A stretch of DNA of 64,000 bases, taken from NCBI RefSeq assembly GCF_964340395.1, contig NC_135561.1, positions 15,937,961-16,001,960 of the forward strand. Direction: 5' to 3'. Source of the DNA: Glandiceps talaboti (taxonomy: Eukaryota; Hemichordata; Enteropneusta; Spengelidae). Within the stretch, counting starts at the first letter, position 1, and the number at the start of each line of letters is the position of its first letter. The notes under the pieces were generated by a model that did no database searches, was not told where the DNA came from, and saw only the letters and a program-made list of their open reading frames with translations. Positions 51,301 through 64,000 of the stretch are shown one piece after another. A program made the position numbers and the translations under genes.

Positions 51301-52590
51301 ATATACCTTTATCGTATTTTCAACATAGTTAAGCATAATTATAGTTTGTTATAATTTGCATTTCTTAACATCATGGCTAATAATTATTCGTCATTATCAC
51401 ATTTTTTTTCCATTACTATAAATTCTGTTGCCCTTTCTTATAAACATCTACGCTAATAAAAAGTTCATAATTGTGAGTGTTGCAGTTTTGTTTTAAAAAA
51501 TTCCCCATTCAAACACTGGTATAATTTTTGATGTAAATATTTAGGTAACAGATTGCTGATACAAATTCAGAGGACATGATCTAGACTACATGTTGTTTCC
51601 ATGACAACCCCTCTTTCTGATAAATTTCATGTCCAGTGTCAATTTCCATCCTGGGTATCAGCTGTGGCATTCAATCAGCCGTTCCTTGAATTAACTGGGT
51701 TTGAAGCAAAAAACAAAACCTTTTAAAGAACGAAAATTCATTCAGCCATTCAACTGTAACTAAAGGTATCCAGTTGAGCCTCCTTAATGCACTGGCAATC
51801 TATCAATCCTTTATTGCAGGAGAGGACTAAGGAGGGTCTCACAAAATCTCTTCTACTGCACAAAAAAATTACCTGACATCCATTATGCAACTATAATGAA
51901 AAAAAACATTCTTGTGGGATCTTTCTCAAGCATACTAAAACACATTTTTTCTGGCATTATATAAAACCACCCATTTTAATTCTCATACCCTGTCTTGTTC
52001 GATAACACGTTTACTTTTTCTAATGTACACACAGAGAACCTGTCTATTTGACCATCTTAATGACAACAAAATCTATTGAAAGTCATGTGGGTGATACAAA
52101 TGTAAGCCGACAAGCAGATCGCCGGCTAATGTATACTTTTGTTCTCACTTCAGATCCCTTTTATCAGAACAAATTCTGGCTATAAACTGGTGTAGAGTCA
52201 GACAAGACAGTGTTAACCACACATGTACACGGGATCAAAGTACAGAGTTGGCTATACTAGCCTTTAATTGAATCGAGTACAATTCTCCCGCAAGCACTCA
52301 TGCAAATAACCGAAGTACACCACACTCGCATTGATCACGTCATAGGATTCTGTTATTATTATATAAGTTTATCTGAAAATGACAAATTTTCCATAAAAAA
52401 TCATACAGCGCAATCACCATTTTATGTTTACATACTTATTTTTATTTACATGTATGACACTAACTAAAATTGTAGAAAGCTACCAAGTTGGACCAATGTA
52501 GCGACAGTGTGTGGCTAGACATACAGGACTGTGTTGACAGGGGGTAGTTATAACTTGTATATTGAGAAGGTTACATGTACTTATGTGTTG
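48400..52590. other. Intronic sequence, mostly featureless
   Basis: No exon recognised. The ORF at 49946-50293 (115 aa) shows no known family. A GTGTG run at 51105-51120 and an AT-rich stretch at 49140-49290 (see the 61.3-kb entry) are the only features noted. Confidence 0.45.
49140..49290 (+). repeat. Possible diverged dispersed repeat, related to 61.3 kb
   Basis: Shares an order of words with 61330-61600: a CCAAAAT segment, ACTTTTTGGTATATTTCAAT and TTTAGSTAGAA. The AT-rich composition makes a by-eye match unreliable. Confidence 0.3.
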
Positions 52591-52592
52591 AG

Positions 52593-52616
52593 TGGGTGGG
52601 TGGGGGGGGGGGGGGG
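52593..52616 (+). repeat. GTGGGTGGGT followed by poly-G
   Basis: Two GTGG steps, then 14 uninterrupted Gs. Confidence 0.95.
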
Positions 52617-52619
52617 TTA

Positions 52620-54890
52620 TCAGTTGACAAAGGTAACTGTGTCGAAAGGTAGAAATTACATGTATTAAAAATATATGTTATGTCTTGTGACGGGGTAGCA
52701 CTATACATAGTTAAGTGTTCAGAGGTGTTACCGAGTTAAGAGGGGCTACACTCTGTACAGATCTCTCTGTCAAATGGCTAGGTATGGGGTATATCCATAC
52801 CCACTCAATTAACACTATTTACGTGCCATAGTACAAGTGTATCAACAGTTTACACACATGGCTATAAACAAAACTGTACTAAACACTCAATTAATCTTTC
52901 TAACTGTACGGCCAACATCTCAAAACACTGCTTATACATAACTAATATAAGTTCATACCAAACTTCTTTTTTTTATAATCTACAATGTCAAATCAAAACT
53001 GGTAAAATAATTTACGAAATGACTGACTCAATAGTTGAAGTGTGTCAGCCATTTTCCCCGACTACTTGAGTACATTTGTCCCTAGAGGAAGGAAAGGATA
53101 TGGACTAGTTACAATGAGACAGCAGCTATCAATCCTGTATTATCAATCATAAGTACTATAGTTGTAGGTCAACATTGTTGTATGACAAGGCCAACGAATC
53201 TAAACACATCCAACAAAAGGACATCCAAGCAAGTGGACTTTACGTGCAAAGTCACAAAGAACTGGAAATATCCAGTGTTCTCAATGACCCAGTCCATCCA
53301 TACAAATTCCCCCGATTCTTGAGATGGGTGTCACACCCCTCACTGCTTTCATGTCAACTTCTCAATGAGCACCCTTTCTTTCACTCACTTGTTCTTGTGA
53401 AAGTTGATCTACTAGAGGATGAAAACCACACTGTCTTTCATGTTCAATTCCCATTGCACCTATCTACACACAACCCTAATTTGAGATTTGTGGTACTGAA
53501 AGCACCAGATTTTTCACAAGTCCTTCTCACAATGGACCCGTACAAAATGTAGTCTAATTATTGTAATGTGTCTCAGGTCCTTTTTTTTCAGGTTCGTTTT
53601 GGTGGTATGAGCCCCAGTATTTTACAATCATCTAGTGGTTCCAATTTTGACTCGCAAGGCTTAACTTTATGCAGCAGTAGTCCAGGGTACTACATGTATG
53701 TACTAAACACCATATCTAGACTATCAAATTTATAAAGGAGTCATTTGTCTTAGATCAGTGGAAAATAATAGAAAACTAATGCGGAAACAGTTCACTAGGC
53801 TAAATCCGACTAGCAGTACTTAGTCCACGACACATGCACGCAATTTATCTTGACTACCAGATTTTTTAAATATTAATAGTCTGTTTGACCAATGGTAGAA
53901 ACTATAGTTGAAACAGTTCTTTTGGCTAAAATCTAACTACCATGACGGGAAGCCAAATTTGAACTCTGTAACGAGGACCTACAAGTTTTTCTTGATCACC
54001 TTTGCTGAATAATAAACATCACTATAATCATTTTTCTCACGAAAGTATAAATTATTAATATTAATAACTTGCAACACTCTCAATTTGACAAATATGAATA
54101 AATGATTCATAGCCGTAATTATTGTTAATGCTTTGAAATTAATCAATGAATCATTCAATATTGTTATTATTATGGGGCCTGACAGCCATGCATACTACAA
54201 ATTAAAAGATAACACATGTTTCTTGGATTATAAATATCTACACACTATATGTATATGTAACCACATGTATTTCCCATACAAATATATTAGGGACGATGGC
54301 ACAATGTCACACAAGCTCAGTTCTTCATCTGTTTAGAGGGAAGGGGGTCAGGCATTAATGCGATTGCTAACTTCATTTTCACCACCTCTAACCACATTTC
54401 AAGCAATGGAAAGTGCATGCAACCATAAATCAATACATTTGAACTATAAACCCATTGTTTTGAATTTCTTTATCCGTTGCTCTCCAGACATGGTTTGCAA
54501 TGACAACATGTACTTGATTTGGGCCAATGAGGTCAAAGGTTAGATGACAATTACACCAAGTGGTTCACACTTGATCCAAAGCAAGCAATTTACTGAACAG
54601 CAATGAGCCAAATCTAAAAGCACCCCCATTATACTATCATTTTCTTCTCCAATGCAAACAGCAGACACCAAATTTGTTACCGAGAGAACTATCAGTATCC
54701 AGTCCAAGTTAGTACAAATAATTCTCTTTCCCAACATGCAAATAATACAACTTTACAAGTCAATTTTGTGTAAAGTGTGCATTTTTTCTAGAGGTATAAA
54801 ATTGACCCGAGTTCCCCTACCACAATACTAGCATAAGGAATGGCAATCTCTATATGTACATGTATGCCAATATTCCCCTTTGTTACCTAC
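52620..54890. other. Intronic sequence with no recognisable feature
   Basis: It includes the longest non-repetitive ORF in the window (53175-53552, 125 aa, plus strand, antisense to EXT1). The product has no recognised domain and no coding signature that I can defend. Confidence 0.4.
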
Positions 54891-54899
54891 ATCTCCCCA

Positions 54900-55110
54900 A
54901 ACTACTCTGGTAGGAATGGAAAGCCATGTACGTTATCCTAGATTTCCCTGATGTTTCTGACATTTCCACCCATATAGTGTATATCGAAACCCATACAAGC
55001 TATCCCAGATCACCCATGTGACCTCATGTTGACATTCTACCAAAATCTTTGGTATGGAAACATATATAAGCTATCCCACAATTCTCCTCTTTCTTATCGA
55101 CTTTTCCCAA
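54900..55110 (+). repeat. Possible diverged repeat with AAGCTATCCCA core
   Basis: ATGTACGTTATCCTAGATTT, CATACAAGCTATCCCAGATC and ATATATAAGCTATCCCACAA lie about 65-80 bp apart, each followed by a segment rich in C and T. A weak match by eye. Confidence 0.4.
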
Positions 55111-55209
55111 CCAAATAACGGTACAAGATATACGGAAATCACAAGATTTTCTCAACTCTGTAAATACCAAGGTTCCCAAACGCATATATATATATATATT
55201 AGCAAACAT

Positions 55210-56140
55210 GTACTGTTAATTATGGTGTGTGCATAACATTCAACTGGTTGGGGACTAAAACAGCCTCGAATTTCTATATTTTGTCAGACTCATTACATTC
55301 ACATTCACTTATATTGAAAGCTAAAAATAACAACAAAGCATTAATACCAAAATGTACAATTAGACTACATTGTATATATATGTATTACACCTTTTGTCCT
55401 TTTTAAAAAAAAAAACGAAATTCATGTGTTCTATAGAAACTGTATTTGAATTCACCTACACGTGTTCAATTGATCAATGTATTTAAGCTGAATCGCCGAG
55501 CTTTCACACAAAATCTAGGGACTAGCTTTCTCCAACACTAAACAATAACATCGCCAGTGGCATTACTTTCAAAAATCAATGTTCATCTGCCAGGACAATT
55601 ATTTCAATAGATTTTGTATGAAATTTCTTACACACAGTTACAAACCATCTTTTTACATCCCCACAAAATGATCATAAATATATTTCATGTGTGTACATGA
55701 AAGTGTTGTTATTTCATAACTACATGTAAATTACCATATCAAAATTTGCAAATCAAAGATTCCAACATGTTACAACCCATTCCTCATACGACATCTGTTT
55801 ACGCATGTGGACTTACTTTTTGTTGATATTTTTTAATTGTTATTTGAATATTAGTATGTAAATAAATCATAATTTTATTGTCTTCATGTATGCATAAATC
55901 AACATAAATCAAAATTCTGTAAAAAATAACAAAATTTCTGTAAATGTTTGGTGCAAATATCTATGGAAAAATAATTTACATACACCTTTCTGTATCCATG
56001 GTGACAATTGGCAGCATGAATTCTCGGTAGCCTAGGGACTTGGCTTTTAGACACGATAATGCTGTTTACCATTTATGTTCTGTTGCTATGGTGATACATA
56101 CATGTACTTTGATATTTGCATATAGACAGTTGGAAGTTTT
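55210..56140. other. Intronic sequence with no recognisable feature
   Basis: AT-rich. An ATATATATAT run near 55185-55200 lies just before it. Confidence 0.5.
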
Positions 56141-56147
56141 ACAGTCA

Positions 56148-56370
56148 AGTTTTGGTGTTAGAAACAACGTGATAATAAAAAAAGTCTGTGGGCTAAGATT
56201 CACAGGCTACACACATGAATCTTGGTGCTGGAAATAACAGCATAATTATGAACACAAAGTCTCTGGGCTAAGATTCCAGGTGATGCACATGAATCTTGGT
56301 GTTGGAAATAACAGCATCATTATGACCACACAGTCTCTAGATTAACATTTCCAGGCTAAGCACATCAATC
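56148..56370 (+). repeat. 70-74 bp tandem repeat, three units
   Basis: Units start near 56149, 56219 and 56293. Shared text: CTTGGTGYTGGAAATAACAG, CATNATTATGANCACA, AGTCTCTGGGCTAAGATTCC and GCACATGAAT. Units 2 and 3 are closest. Confidence 0.9.
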
Positions 56371-57294
56371 AAATAATAATATTGGGTAAAGTGTTACCAT
56401 GGATACAGAAAGAGGTAAACTGTCTTTGCGTAGCCAGGTTTCAGCATATTTTCATCATTCTTTTCAACACTTCCTATACGGTTGGAGTTACCAAATAATG
56501 AACTTGTTAGATGACCAGGTTAATCTGCTAAAACTCATTGCTACACAATTCTGCATGGTGACAGGCGTCATACCTAATCTTTTCACGCTTTAATTTGCTG
56601 TATCACCGACTTTACTGGTGGTCAGCCTACATGTATTTAATTGACACTCGGCAAGCTACAAAATGACAGCTTTACCATGAGGTCTCTAAAACAAGCAATT
56701 ATACTTGTCTACTCATTTATACAATCGGAAGATCTCAATTATATTTATCATTATAGCTATGATTATTTTTATGATGTACTTTATTTATCATAGCCATACA
56801 GGGCATGATAAGATATAATTTGACACTTTAATAACTGTGTGTCGTAAAATTGACATATTTTTCATTTTACTGATCATATATTTATATGTTATTCTACTTT
56901 TATCATACATGGTATTGATTCTAAATCACCACGTAAATTTCCATAGCAGCTGTCTCATTTGTTATGATAAACCTAACATTTTTTTTTGCAAAATGGTGAC
57001 AGCACAAAATCCTCCACACTTTCACCCCACCATGATCATCATAATCTCATTTACTGCTTCTTAGCTATTTAGACCACATCTGTTGTACAATTTTGAATCA
57101 CAATGAATCATCTTTTGACGAGGCTGATAAGATACGACTTTATCAATTTTTTTCAGTGATACTGGTTTATTGTACGGCAGCTACTGATGCAAATGGATTT
57201 ATAGTACGACATCTTCCTTTAATAATAATAGTCACTCCTTGTTACATCAGGTCTAATTTTCAGTATCTATTTAGGCATCGCATAAATAGGATTT

Positions 57295-57455
57295 AAAGGC
57301 CCGTGTTGCAGTCCTGGGTCATCGCATTAGTGTTATCGTAATAAGGAGTACATGACATCATTTTTTTTTGTGGACAATCTTTTTCTATAGCTCTGCCAAA
57401 CAAACAGGATTCACATCTAGATTTTAAACCTCGCCCTTTCTCAACATGAAAAACC
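57295..57455 (+). repeat. Dispersed repeat family R1, copy 4
   Basis: Begins just inside TTTAAAGGCCCGTGTTGCAG and contains GCATTAGTGTTATCGT, CTTTTTCTATAGCTCTG and CTAGATTTTAAACC in the same order as the 31.4-kb copy. It has the best-preserved left end; the right end has decayed. Confidence 0.75.
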
Positions 57456-58337
57456 TTGTAGACTTGTACATATGCTGTACCCAAAATAGGAGACGAGAGA
57501 GTGATGCTTTGCCTTGTACCTAATAATTGTCAAACAACTCACTACCCACTAAATTGTGATAGCCTGTCAACTTAACCAATGAGTGATCATGTTTCAGGGA
57601 GGGGAACGTCAAACTAAAGTCGCCCCCAAAATGAAAAATTAGGCCACTCACGGTCTGTAGTGTTGTCGATGAACACTACACATCGCATCAATTCCGTACG
57701 AATCAAAACCACCTGTTAGGCAATTCTATTTTCTCTCTGCAACTACATCCTATTCTTTTCAAATTAAAAGACAGGCACTTTATTATGTACAAAATATTGA
57801 CAGATTTGGTAAAAATTTTGACATTCCATTAATATTCCCAAACATATGACGATTTCAATACGTGTTTCAATAAAAGAAAGGAAGAAAATAATTTGATTTT
57901 TGAAGGAAAGGAGACACCTGGTGTATATACCCCTTTACAAAAGAATTCAACAAATGTTAATATACTTAGTATCATATTTTGCAGAGTAACTTTCTATTTC
58001 ATTGCATTTTCTAGACAAGTACTAGAGAGGGGGTGAGCAGGCATAAAACACACTTTAAAAGAAAATTGCAAATGTCAACATCGCATGCAGCGAAATATGT
58101 CATTACATACGTAAATGTGTATTGGGGGCCCACATTAATGGATGGAGATTGATGGCTGGGTAAGCAGCAGTATTGCAGAGTTTATTTCTCACAGCAAACG
58201 ACCAATTTATTTTAATGAGTGTCTTAAAAGCAATACCTGTAGCATCTAATCACTACAACTGACAGAGTACTTGAATTATTTCCTAGTTACATTTTGACAT
58301 CTAACCTACCACATAAAGAAAATACACATTCTTCACA

Positions 58338-58630
58338 TTCCCTTGTACGAGCAATGAAACGCTGGCAATTATTAGTAAAATATTTACTGAAATACATATT
58401 TTTCATAAATTGTTCATTTTCACTAGGAATTTAAAATAAAACAGTTCTAACTTATTGACGACTTCTTTCGACAGTTTTTTCACAAATTATTATTTTTGAA
58501 CCTAAAAAAGGCATATTTTATCAATTCCCTTGTATTGAAATGCTGGCATCTATCATCAATCATTCACTGAAATTTTCAGAAACATTTTCTTTGCATTTGG
58601 AATTTAACTTACATATTTTCACCACTGAAT
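58338..58630 (+). repeat. Diverged duplication, about 190-bp offset
   Basis: ATTCCCTTGTACGAG, AAACGCTGGCA, TTTACTGAAATACAT and GGAATTTAAA near 58338-58435 correspond to ATTCCCTTGTATTG, AAATGCTGGCA, TTCACTGAAATTTTC and GGAATTTAAC near 58525-58610. Confidence 0.6.
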
Positions 58631-58639
58631 TTTTTCCCA

Positions 58640-61310
58640 TCCCAACTAAATCAACCAGTACTAACCATGACCCTACACAGTTTATTTGGCTTATTATGAA
58701 AATTGATTTTCCGAGAAATACATTTTGTGACTATCATTTTTTTTAATTTTTGAAAATCTGATGCATGAATTCGTGCATTTATAATAGCATTAGGATGACC
58801 TAAATATGTTACATCCATAACAATCAATCTAATTATTACTTTATGAATTATTCCATTAATTTGAATATCAATAATGACAAAAAATGTTTCAATTTGCCTT
58901 GACCATTGACCATTGCTCTTCATGTCAATTTTCAATCCTACAAAAATATCTTGACAAAATATAGGCCTGCGACAGAATAACTAACCTTTTCTATACCAAG
59001 TCAGGTGTAAAAAAAATTTTTAGTGCTACACCTAGAAACATTTTTGTGGCAGTAACTAATGATTTTGAATCTCATTTTGTCGGTCTTCAGTAAAATTTAT
59101 TTTGAATATTTATATGTGCCTTTACAGATCAATAAAGCATGGTGACAAACAAACTATATATTAACATCAACAAAAATTTCTGCATCAAAAATCTTTTATC
59201 TGTTCAGCAACAACTTTTCAGCCACAAAAATTTTGAAAATAATTTAGAATTGAACAAAATAACTTTTGTCTGCCTGCAATTTTATTCACTGAAATGTAAT
59301 TATAAGGTGAAATTTTCACATTTGACCGTCATATCATGAAAGGAGCATAGTTTTATGCTAAATTCTATAACCAACAAATTCATTTTTCCTATGAAGAGGA
59401 TATACCCAACAATTTATAAATTACTCGTCTAGATGCCAACATGGTCTGTAAGTTGAGGCGTAAATCATGACGATACTGTATTATAATGTATAGGAACTAG
59501 ACTAATAAACTGCATACTAATCAAGGTTGCTAGAATTATAAGAAGCCACCCCAGAAGAAAAATCAGCCATCTTGATTTCCCATCATGCTTTGCAATTTCC
59601 ACCTCCAATGTCCCTTCTACTTTATCACATGCGTTTACTCAATGGCCTATGAATATTTAATACTTTCACTTTTCCGATAATTCATCACAGAAATATATTA
59701 AATATCAATTTACATTCCATCACAGCAAATTTCCACCTGTGCCCGAACACCTTTTTTGTTATTTATTGCTTTTTATCGAAAGCTATTAATAATTTTCAGC
59801 AGAAAAAAAAAGATGAATTCCCAAAGATAAATGAACACATATTTCTGTCCTAGAGTTTGTTAAAGTATGTATGTGTTCGGAATATTCATTTTCAGTATCG
59901 TGAGCAATAATTGATTGTTTGTGATCAGGATTATGTGAGCTGATAGCTCACCTGACAAAATGGTCACCGTAACCACTGAATTCGCTGCCGCCGATATTTC
60001 GCATGTCTTTGCTAAATAAATTGTTAATGTCAAAATTTTGCAAACGTATTGACTTGATGCTAATTGCTACCTGGATAAAAGCATCTTCGCTAATTAAATG
60101 TGAACCCCACAAGTTTCTTTTTTAAGATGTCCAGGAATTCACACAACTCACAAAAGGGAGGAAGTGTGCACGAATAGTTTCACTGATATACCATTATTGA
60201 CATCTGAATGCCTTTTGAAATTTATATTAGGCAGATAACTGACTTTAAAATTATTGAATGAGAACGCAAATCTCTGAGGACATCGTTCCAAGGTGAAGTG
60301 AACAAAGTGAGTTTGGTTGAATAATAACCGACCAAGATAAACCAGGCATAATGGCACATCAACTATTTATACAAAACCACTCATCTTTTGAATGAATTCT
60401 TTTTCTTATTACAAGACCGTCCCGTAGCGACCCCCCCTACAAGTACTGGGTTTGTTAGTAAAATCCATAACACATTAGAAATCTCAAAAACCAAGAATAT
60501 TACGAATAGGTGAGGAAACCATGACTATGGAAGGAAACTCTGATCAAAATAATGGTAAACATCGTAGAGATCGTGCAACATTTGCAGTTTCCTATAAAGT
60601 ACATCTAAATCTCTCTAAAGAAAAGAATTTATATTGTAACCACCGTACAGGGTACAGTGATGTAGAATTTGACATCAATTTTTTGAGCAAAGCACACAAA
60701 ATAACAGTGCTAATGGAACCAGTGGTGGCACTGGTTGACTTAGGCAAATAAGCCTGCTTACCACTTTAACTGAAAAATCCAAGAAAATTGCCATAATTTG
60801 TCGCTAGGACGTGGAAACCCACATCAGCACAATTACCAGAGCAACAAGAACAGTCATCTAAGTCTTTCAGTTTTTTTTAATACTACTTTGATTTTAATTT
60901 CTAAAACAAAATATTGAGAAGTACTAGATATAACCATTTTCTGTACGATTCTTGCATTAAATTTGAAACTTGTGATCGGTAAAAGAAATACACTTCAGAA
61001 AATGAGGAACGACAATAGAAAATTGGCCATGACAGAACTGAATAATGAGTCACACGCTACTCTCAAGGCTAAAGGATGTACTTGTACATATGGGAAAGAA
61101 ATAACAAATCAATACTGAAATAACACTGGTTGATACTAACCAACTCTGACTGACTCAATGTCATTGGTATGCCTAATTATCAAAGTTATACATGTACACA
61201 TATAATGTATCGTTTGAATTCTGATTCAATGCCACTAATATACCCAATTACCAAAGCTTATATATGTATCATTTGAGTTGTGGATACTGGTTGGTTAGAA
61301 CCTCAGACAG
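58640..61310. other. Intronic sequence; AT-rich, homeodomain-like words around 59.9-60.1 kb
   Basis: No exon recognised. ATAATTGATTG, GCTAATTGC and GCTAATTAAATG cluster between 59905 and 60100, beside an unusually CpG-containing stretch (CGCTGCCGCCGATATTTCGC near 59981). This could be an intronic regulatory element, but the evidence is only composition and short motifs. Confidence 0.3.
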
Positions 61311-61329
61311 TAATACACATTTTCTGCCA

Positions 61330-61600
61330 AAACAATTTTCATCAAATATTTCTACTTTTTCATAACTTTTTGTAATATTTCAACTTAATTTTAGGTAGAA
61401 TTCATAGAAATATATATCATCTGTGTATCAATATTAAGAATTTTATTTTAAAAATCATATTGGGTAAAAATTAATAAATTTAAGTAAACTACCACTTTTT
61501 GTCTGTTCAAAAATTTCATTTTCTTGTAACTTTTTGCAATATTTCAACATTGTTTTGAACTAAACTCATATAATTTAGTAAGCTGCAGATGAAAAAGTGT
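61330..61600 (+). repeat. Possible tandem AT-rich repeat
   Basis: TAACTTTTTGTAATATTTCA and TAACTTTTTGCAATATTTCA lie about 172 bp apart, each preceded by CAT-AAAT-TTTC text and followed by a GAA-T-CATA segment. It may be an old duplicated dispersed repeat. Confidence 0.45.
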
Positions 61601-62852
61601 CAAAAATTGTTGAAAAGTGACATTCTTCGTCAAAAAAAAAGTAACAAAATTTCACTCACTGACATTTCTAATGTGTCTGGTAAAAAGAGGTTAGGAACAA
61701 TGGTAGACACAGATAGAATAAGAACCATACAGTATACAAGGATACTGATATCACACTAGTAATCTACACCAGACTGAAGGTGATGACAGCTTGGGCCGTC
61801 ATACAGGGTATACCGTTTCCTAGACGTAAGACTCGGCAGACACACCTTTGACAATTTACACCATTCTATTCTCAAAATGTGAGGCCAACAGTCGACATCA
61901 ATGAGCCACTTAATTTAGTCCACAAGTAGTGGCAAATTGACAAAGCTAATGTTAGTTTCACTCTGTGTGTAAAATTTGACATACATCATTACCCAGGTAC
62001 AAGAACATAGCACTGGCCTCTTATATTTTTTTTCAACACTTATTTCTACTTCTGTTCCTGTGGGTGTAAACTTCTTTGTGTTCTGTCTGACATTTCCTAT
62101 GTTCTAGATCATTATCTCAAAGTGGGAAAACATAAATGTGCTAAATTAGTGAGTTTTTGTTGGTGGTTGATGACTTAAATATGAATGCTGGGTTAGTCTA
62201 TTTGACAGAGAATCTTACACTCTGCATGTACTTTCCATGCATTTCAATAATTTTCAGTAAACACGTTACAATTTTTGTTGTTGGTCTCGAAAGAATGAAG
62301 TGAACATACTGTACACCAGTAGGAAAATGTTCCACTCTTCATAATTTGGCTACACATAAATGACTGCATTTTGCACAAGGTCAAAATACGTTGGTATTGG
62401 CCATGAACAACCAAATACTCTACTGGTAATACTGACAGGGTTATTCCGGACACTGCCTAGACACTCTCTAAATGAAACCAAATCTCTCTCTATTGTACCT
62501 ACCAAATTGACACCACAACACAAACATGTTGAACTTGTCAACAGAATAGGGTAGTGAAATCAGACTGATTGAATACAACCCAACATTACTATTCCAGGGA
62601 ATGACTTGTGTCTTGTGGAATGTTATGACACTGCTGAAAGACAAGTAAGCCAGCCAAAACTGGAATTCCATACCAGACAGTTTTGGTAAACTGACAAAGG
62701 CAGCAATGCCAGCTATGAAAACTCAAGAGTTGCGCCAAAGTATTTAGCTTACACAGGACAGCACTACAGTTTCATTCTCCCCATGGAACCAACACACACA
62801 CAGTACTGCTACTTCAAATGATCCCTTATGCTGGTCTCATACAATTACAAAT

Positions 62853-62900
62853 GGAGGAGGGTGGGGTGGGAGGGAAGGGTGGGGAGGGGGAAGAGTGGGG
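62853..62900 (+). repeat. G-quadruplex-capable G-rich tract
   Basis: Eight runs of three or more Gs separated by one to five bases (GGAGGGTGGGGTGGGAGGGA and so on). This fits the usual quadruplex pattern more than once. It lies on the template strand of EXT1. Confidence 0.75.
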
Positions 62901-63441
62901 TACTGACATACATTGTAATTAAACGGGGATCGACATATTTACTGCACATATTGAGAAATGTGGTTTCATTCAAGACAAAATAGTCCCTTCCCCCTCATTA
63001 AACAAAGAGAGATTGGCTACCACGCTAGGAATCAATTGTGGCATCAGGACAGAAAAATAACAAATACTGTGGAATTGGTTTAAAAATTGACATTTTCATG
63101 CACTGTATAAATGCAAGGTAATAAACCGTTAATTCCTTGTAATCTGAATGTCCAGACATTGACTGCAATCGATAAAACATTTTGATAAATACTATATTTT
63201 GACGATAAAATCAAAAAGGCAATTATCTATTACTCTTATCTACATGTCTGAATACATTTCACAAATTTAAATCATTCACACATTTACCTGGGTACTCCCG
63301 GTAGGCTAAACTTTAATTATAAATATTTGGAATGTATCGAATCTCTGGAGACATCTGACTTGAATAAAGAGATACTATATAGGAATACTCAGCTGATGAA
63401 CTGATAACAGGATGCAAGGTTACAGAGATAGACAACAGAAT

Positions 63442-63445
<4 letters not shown>

Positions 63446-63495
<50 letters not shown>

Positions 63496-63496
63496 G
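63446..63496 (+). repeat. (CAGA)n microsatellite
   Basis: About 12 perfect CAGA units, the reverse-complement motif of the TCTG arrays at 12.1 and 12.5 kb. Confidence 0.98.
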
Positions 63497-63616
63497 GTAC
63501 TGTACACAGATAGAATGACAAGGGAAATGACATGGAAAGGAACGAGGGAAAAGCATTGAAGATGGGGAAACTGGGTCTGACAAATACAGAGAATGAGACA
63601 GACAGACACAGATGGC

Positions 63617-63862
63617 CATACATACATACATACATACATACATACATACATACATACATACATACATACATACATACATACATACATACATACATACATA
63701 CATACATACATACATACATACATACATACATACATGCATACATACATACATACATACATACATACATACATACATAAATACATACATACATACATACATA
63801 CATACATACATACATACATACAAACATACATACATACATACATGTACATACATACATACATA
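63617..63862 (+). repeat. Long (CATA)n array
   Basis: About 245 bp with four single-base interruptions (TGCAT, AAATA, CAAACA, TGTACA). Minus-strand ORFs of 156-224 aa here are artefacts of the repeat reading as MYVC. Confidence 0.98.
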
Positions 63863-63867
63863 TATGT

Positions 63868-63961
63868 ACAGACAGATGGAGATGAACAGATAGCGACAGA
63901 TGGGCAGACACATGGATGGACAGACAGATGGACGGACGGACGGACAGACAGACAGACAGAC
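63868..63961 (+). repeat. GACAGATGGA / (GGAC)n / (GACA)n compound array
   Basis: A mosaic of GACAGATGG, GGAC and GACA units next to the CATA array, so 63446-63961 forms one composite simple-repeat block. Confidence 0.9.
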
Positions 63962-64000
63962 AAGAACCAAAACATACAGAGGAACACTATACTGACAGTT

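Noticed and set aside
63313-63987. ORFs of 156-224 aa on the minus strand reading MYVCMYVC
   Set aside because: They are translations of the CATA and CAGA arrays. A 4-bp repeat lacking stop codons stays open in every frame. The same applies to ORFs at 19.7-20.1, 34.9-35.2, 38.2-38.8 and 47.1-47.5 kb.

Overview
This window looks like non-coding DNA from an animal nuclear genome, almost all of it inside one gene. It is AT-rich (roughly two thirds A+T by eye), has no long non-repetitive ORF and no bacterial-type gene packing, and is full of tetranucleotide microsatellites, poly-G/poly-C runs and small non-coding repeats. Together with the protein sequence of the one exon found, this suggests an invertebrate bilaterian, plausibly a marine deuterostome or lophotrochozoan. 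I cannot name the species.

The only coding feature I can support is one internal exon of EXT1 (exostosin-1, the heparan-sulfate co-polymerase) on the minus strand at 888-1089. It has good splice sites and is exactly 202 bp long, equal to human EXT1 exons 2 and 3 combined (94 + 108 bp), with the same phases at its outer ends. Positions 1-887 are therefore the intron downstream of this exon. Positions 1090-64000 are the intron upstream (the counterpart of vertebrate intron 1), which runs out of the window without reaching exon 1. That intron is over 62.9 kb here; the vertebrate counterpart is also very long.

The downstream intron holds the most unusual local structure: the 3' end of the EXT1 exon, with its donor site, has been copied twice in tandem (period about 111 bp) inside a minisatellite of about 31 bp. 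This leaves decayed exon fragments and a GC-type decoy donor just downstream of the real splice site.

The large intron contains: (1) two copies of a foldback MITE-like element of about 350 bp (27.9 kb and 45.7 kb); (2) four copies of a dispersed repeat with a TTAAAGGCC-type end (24.6, 31.4, 32.8 and 57.3 kb); (3) many independent tandem duplications and minisatellites with units of 17 to about 200 bp; (4) five long TATG/CATA arrays, one with 60-bp higher-order structure; (5) long homopolymer G or C runs and G-quadruplex-capable stretches; and (6) a few motif clusters (CCAAT boxes, octamer plus homeodomain) that could be intronic regulatory DNA but are unproven. I see no tRNA, rRNA, CRISPR or coding transposon, and no convincing second gene.
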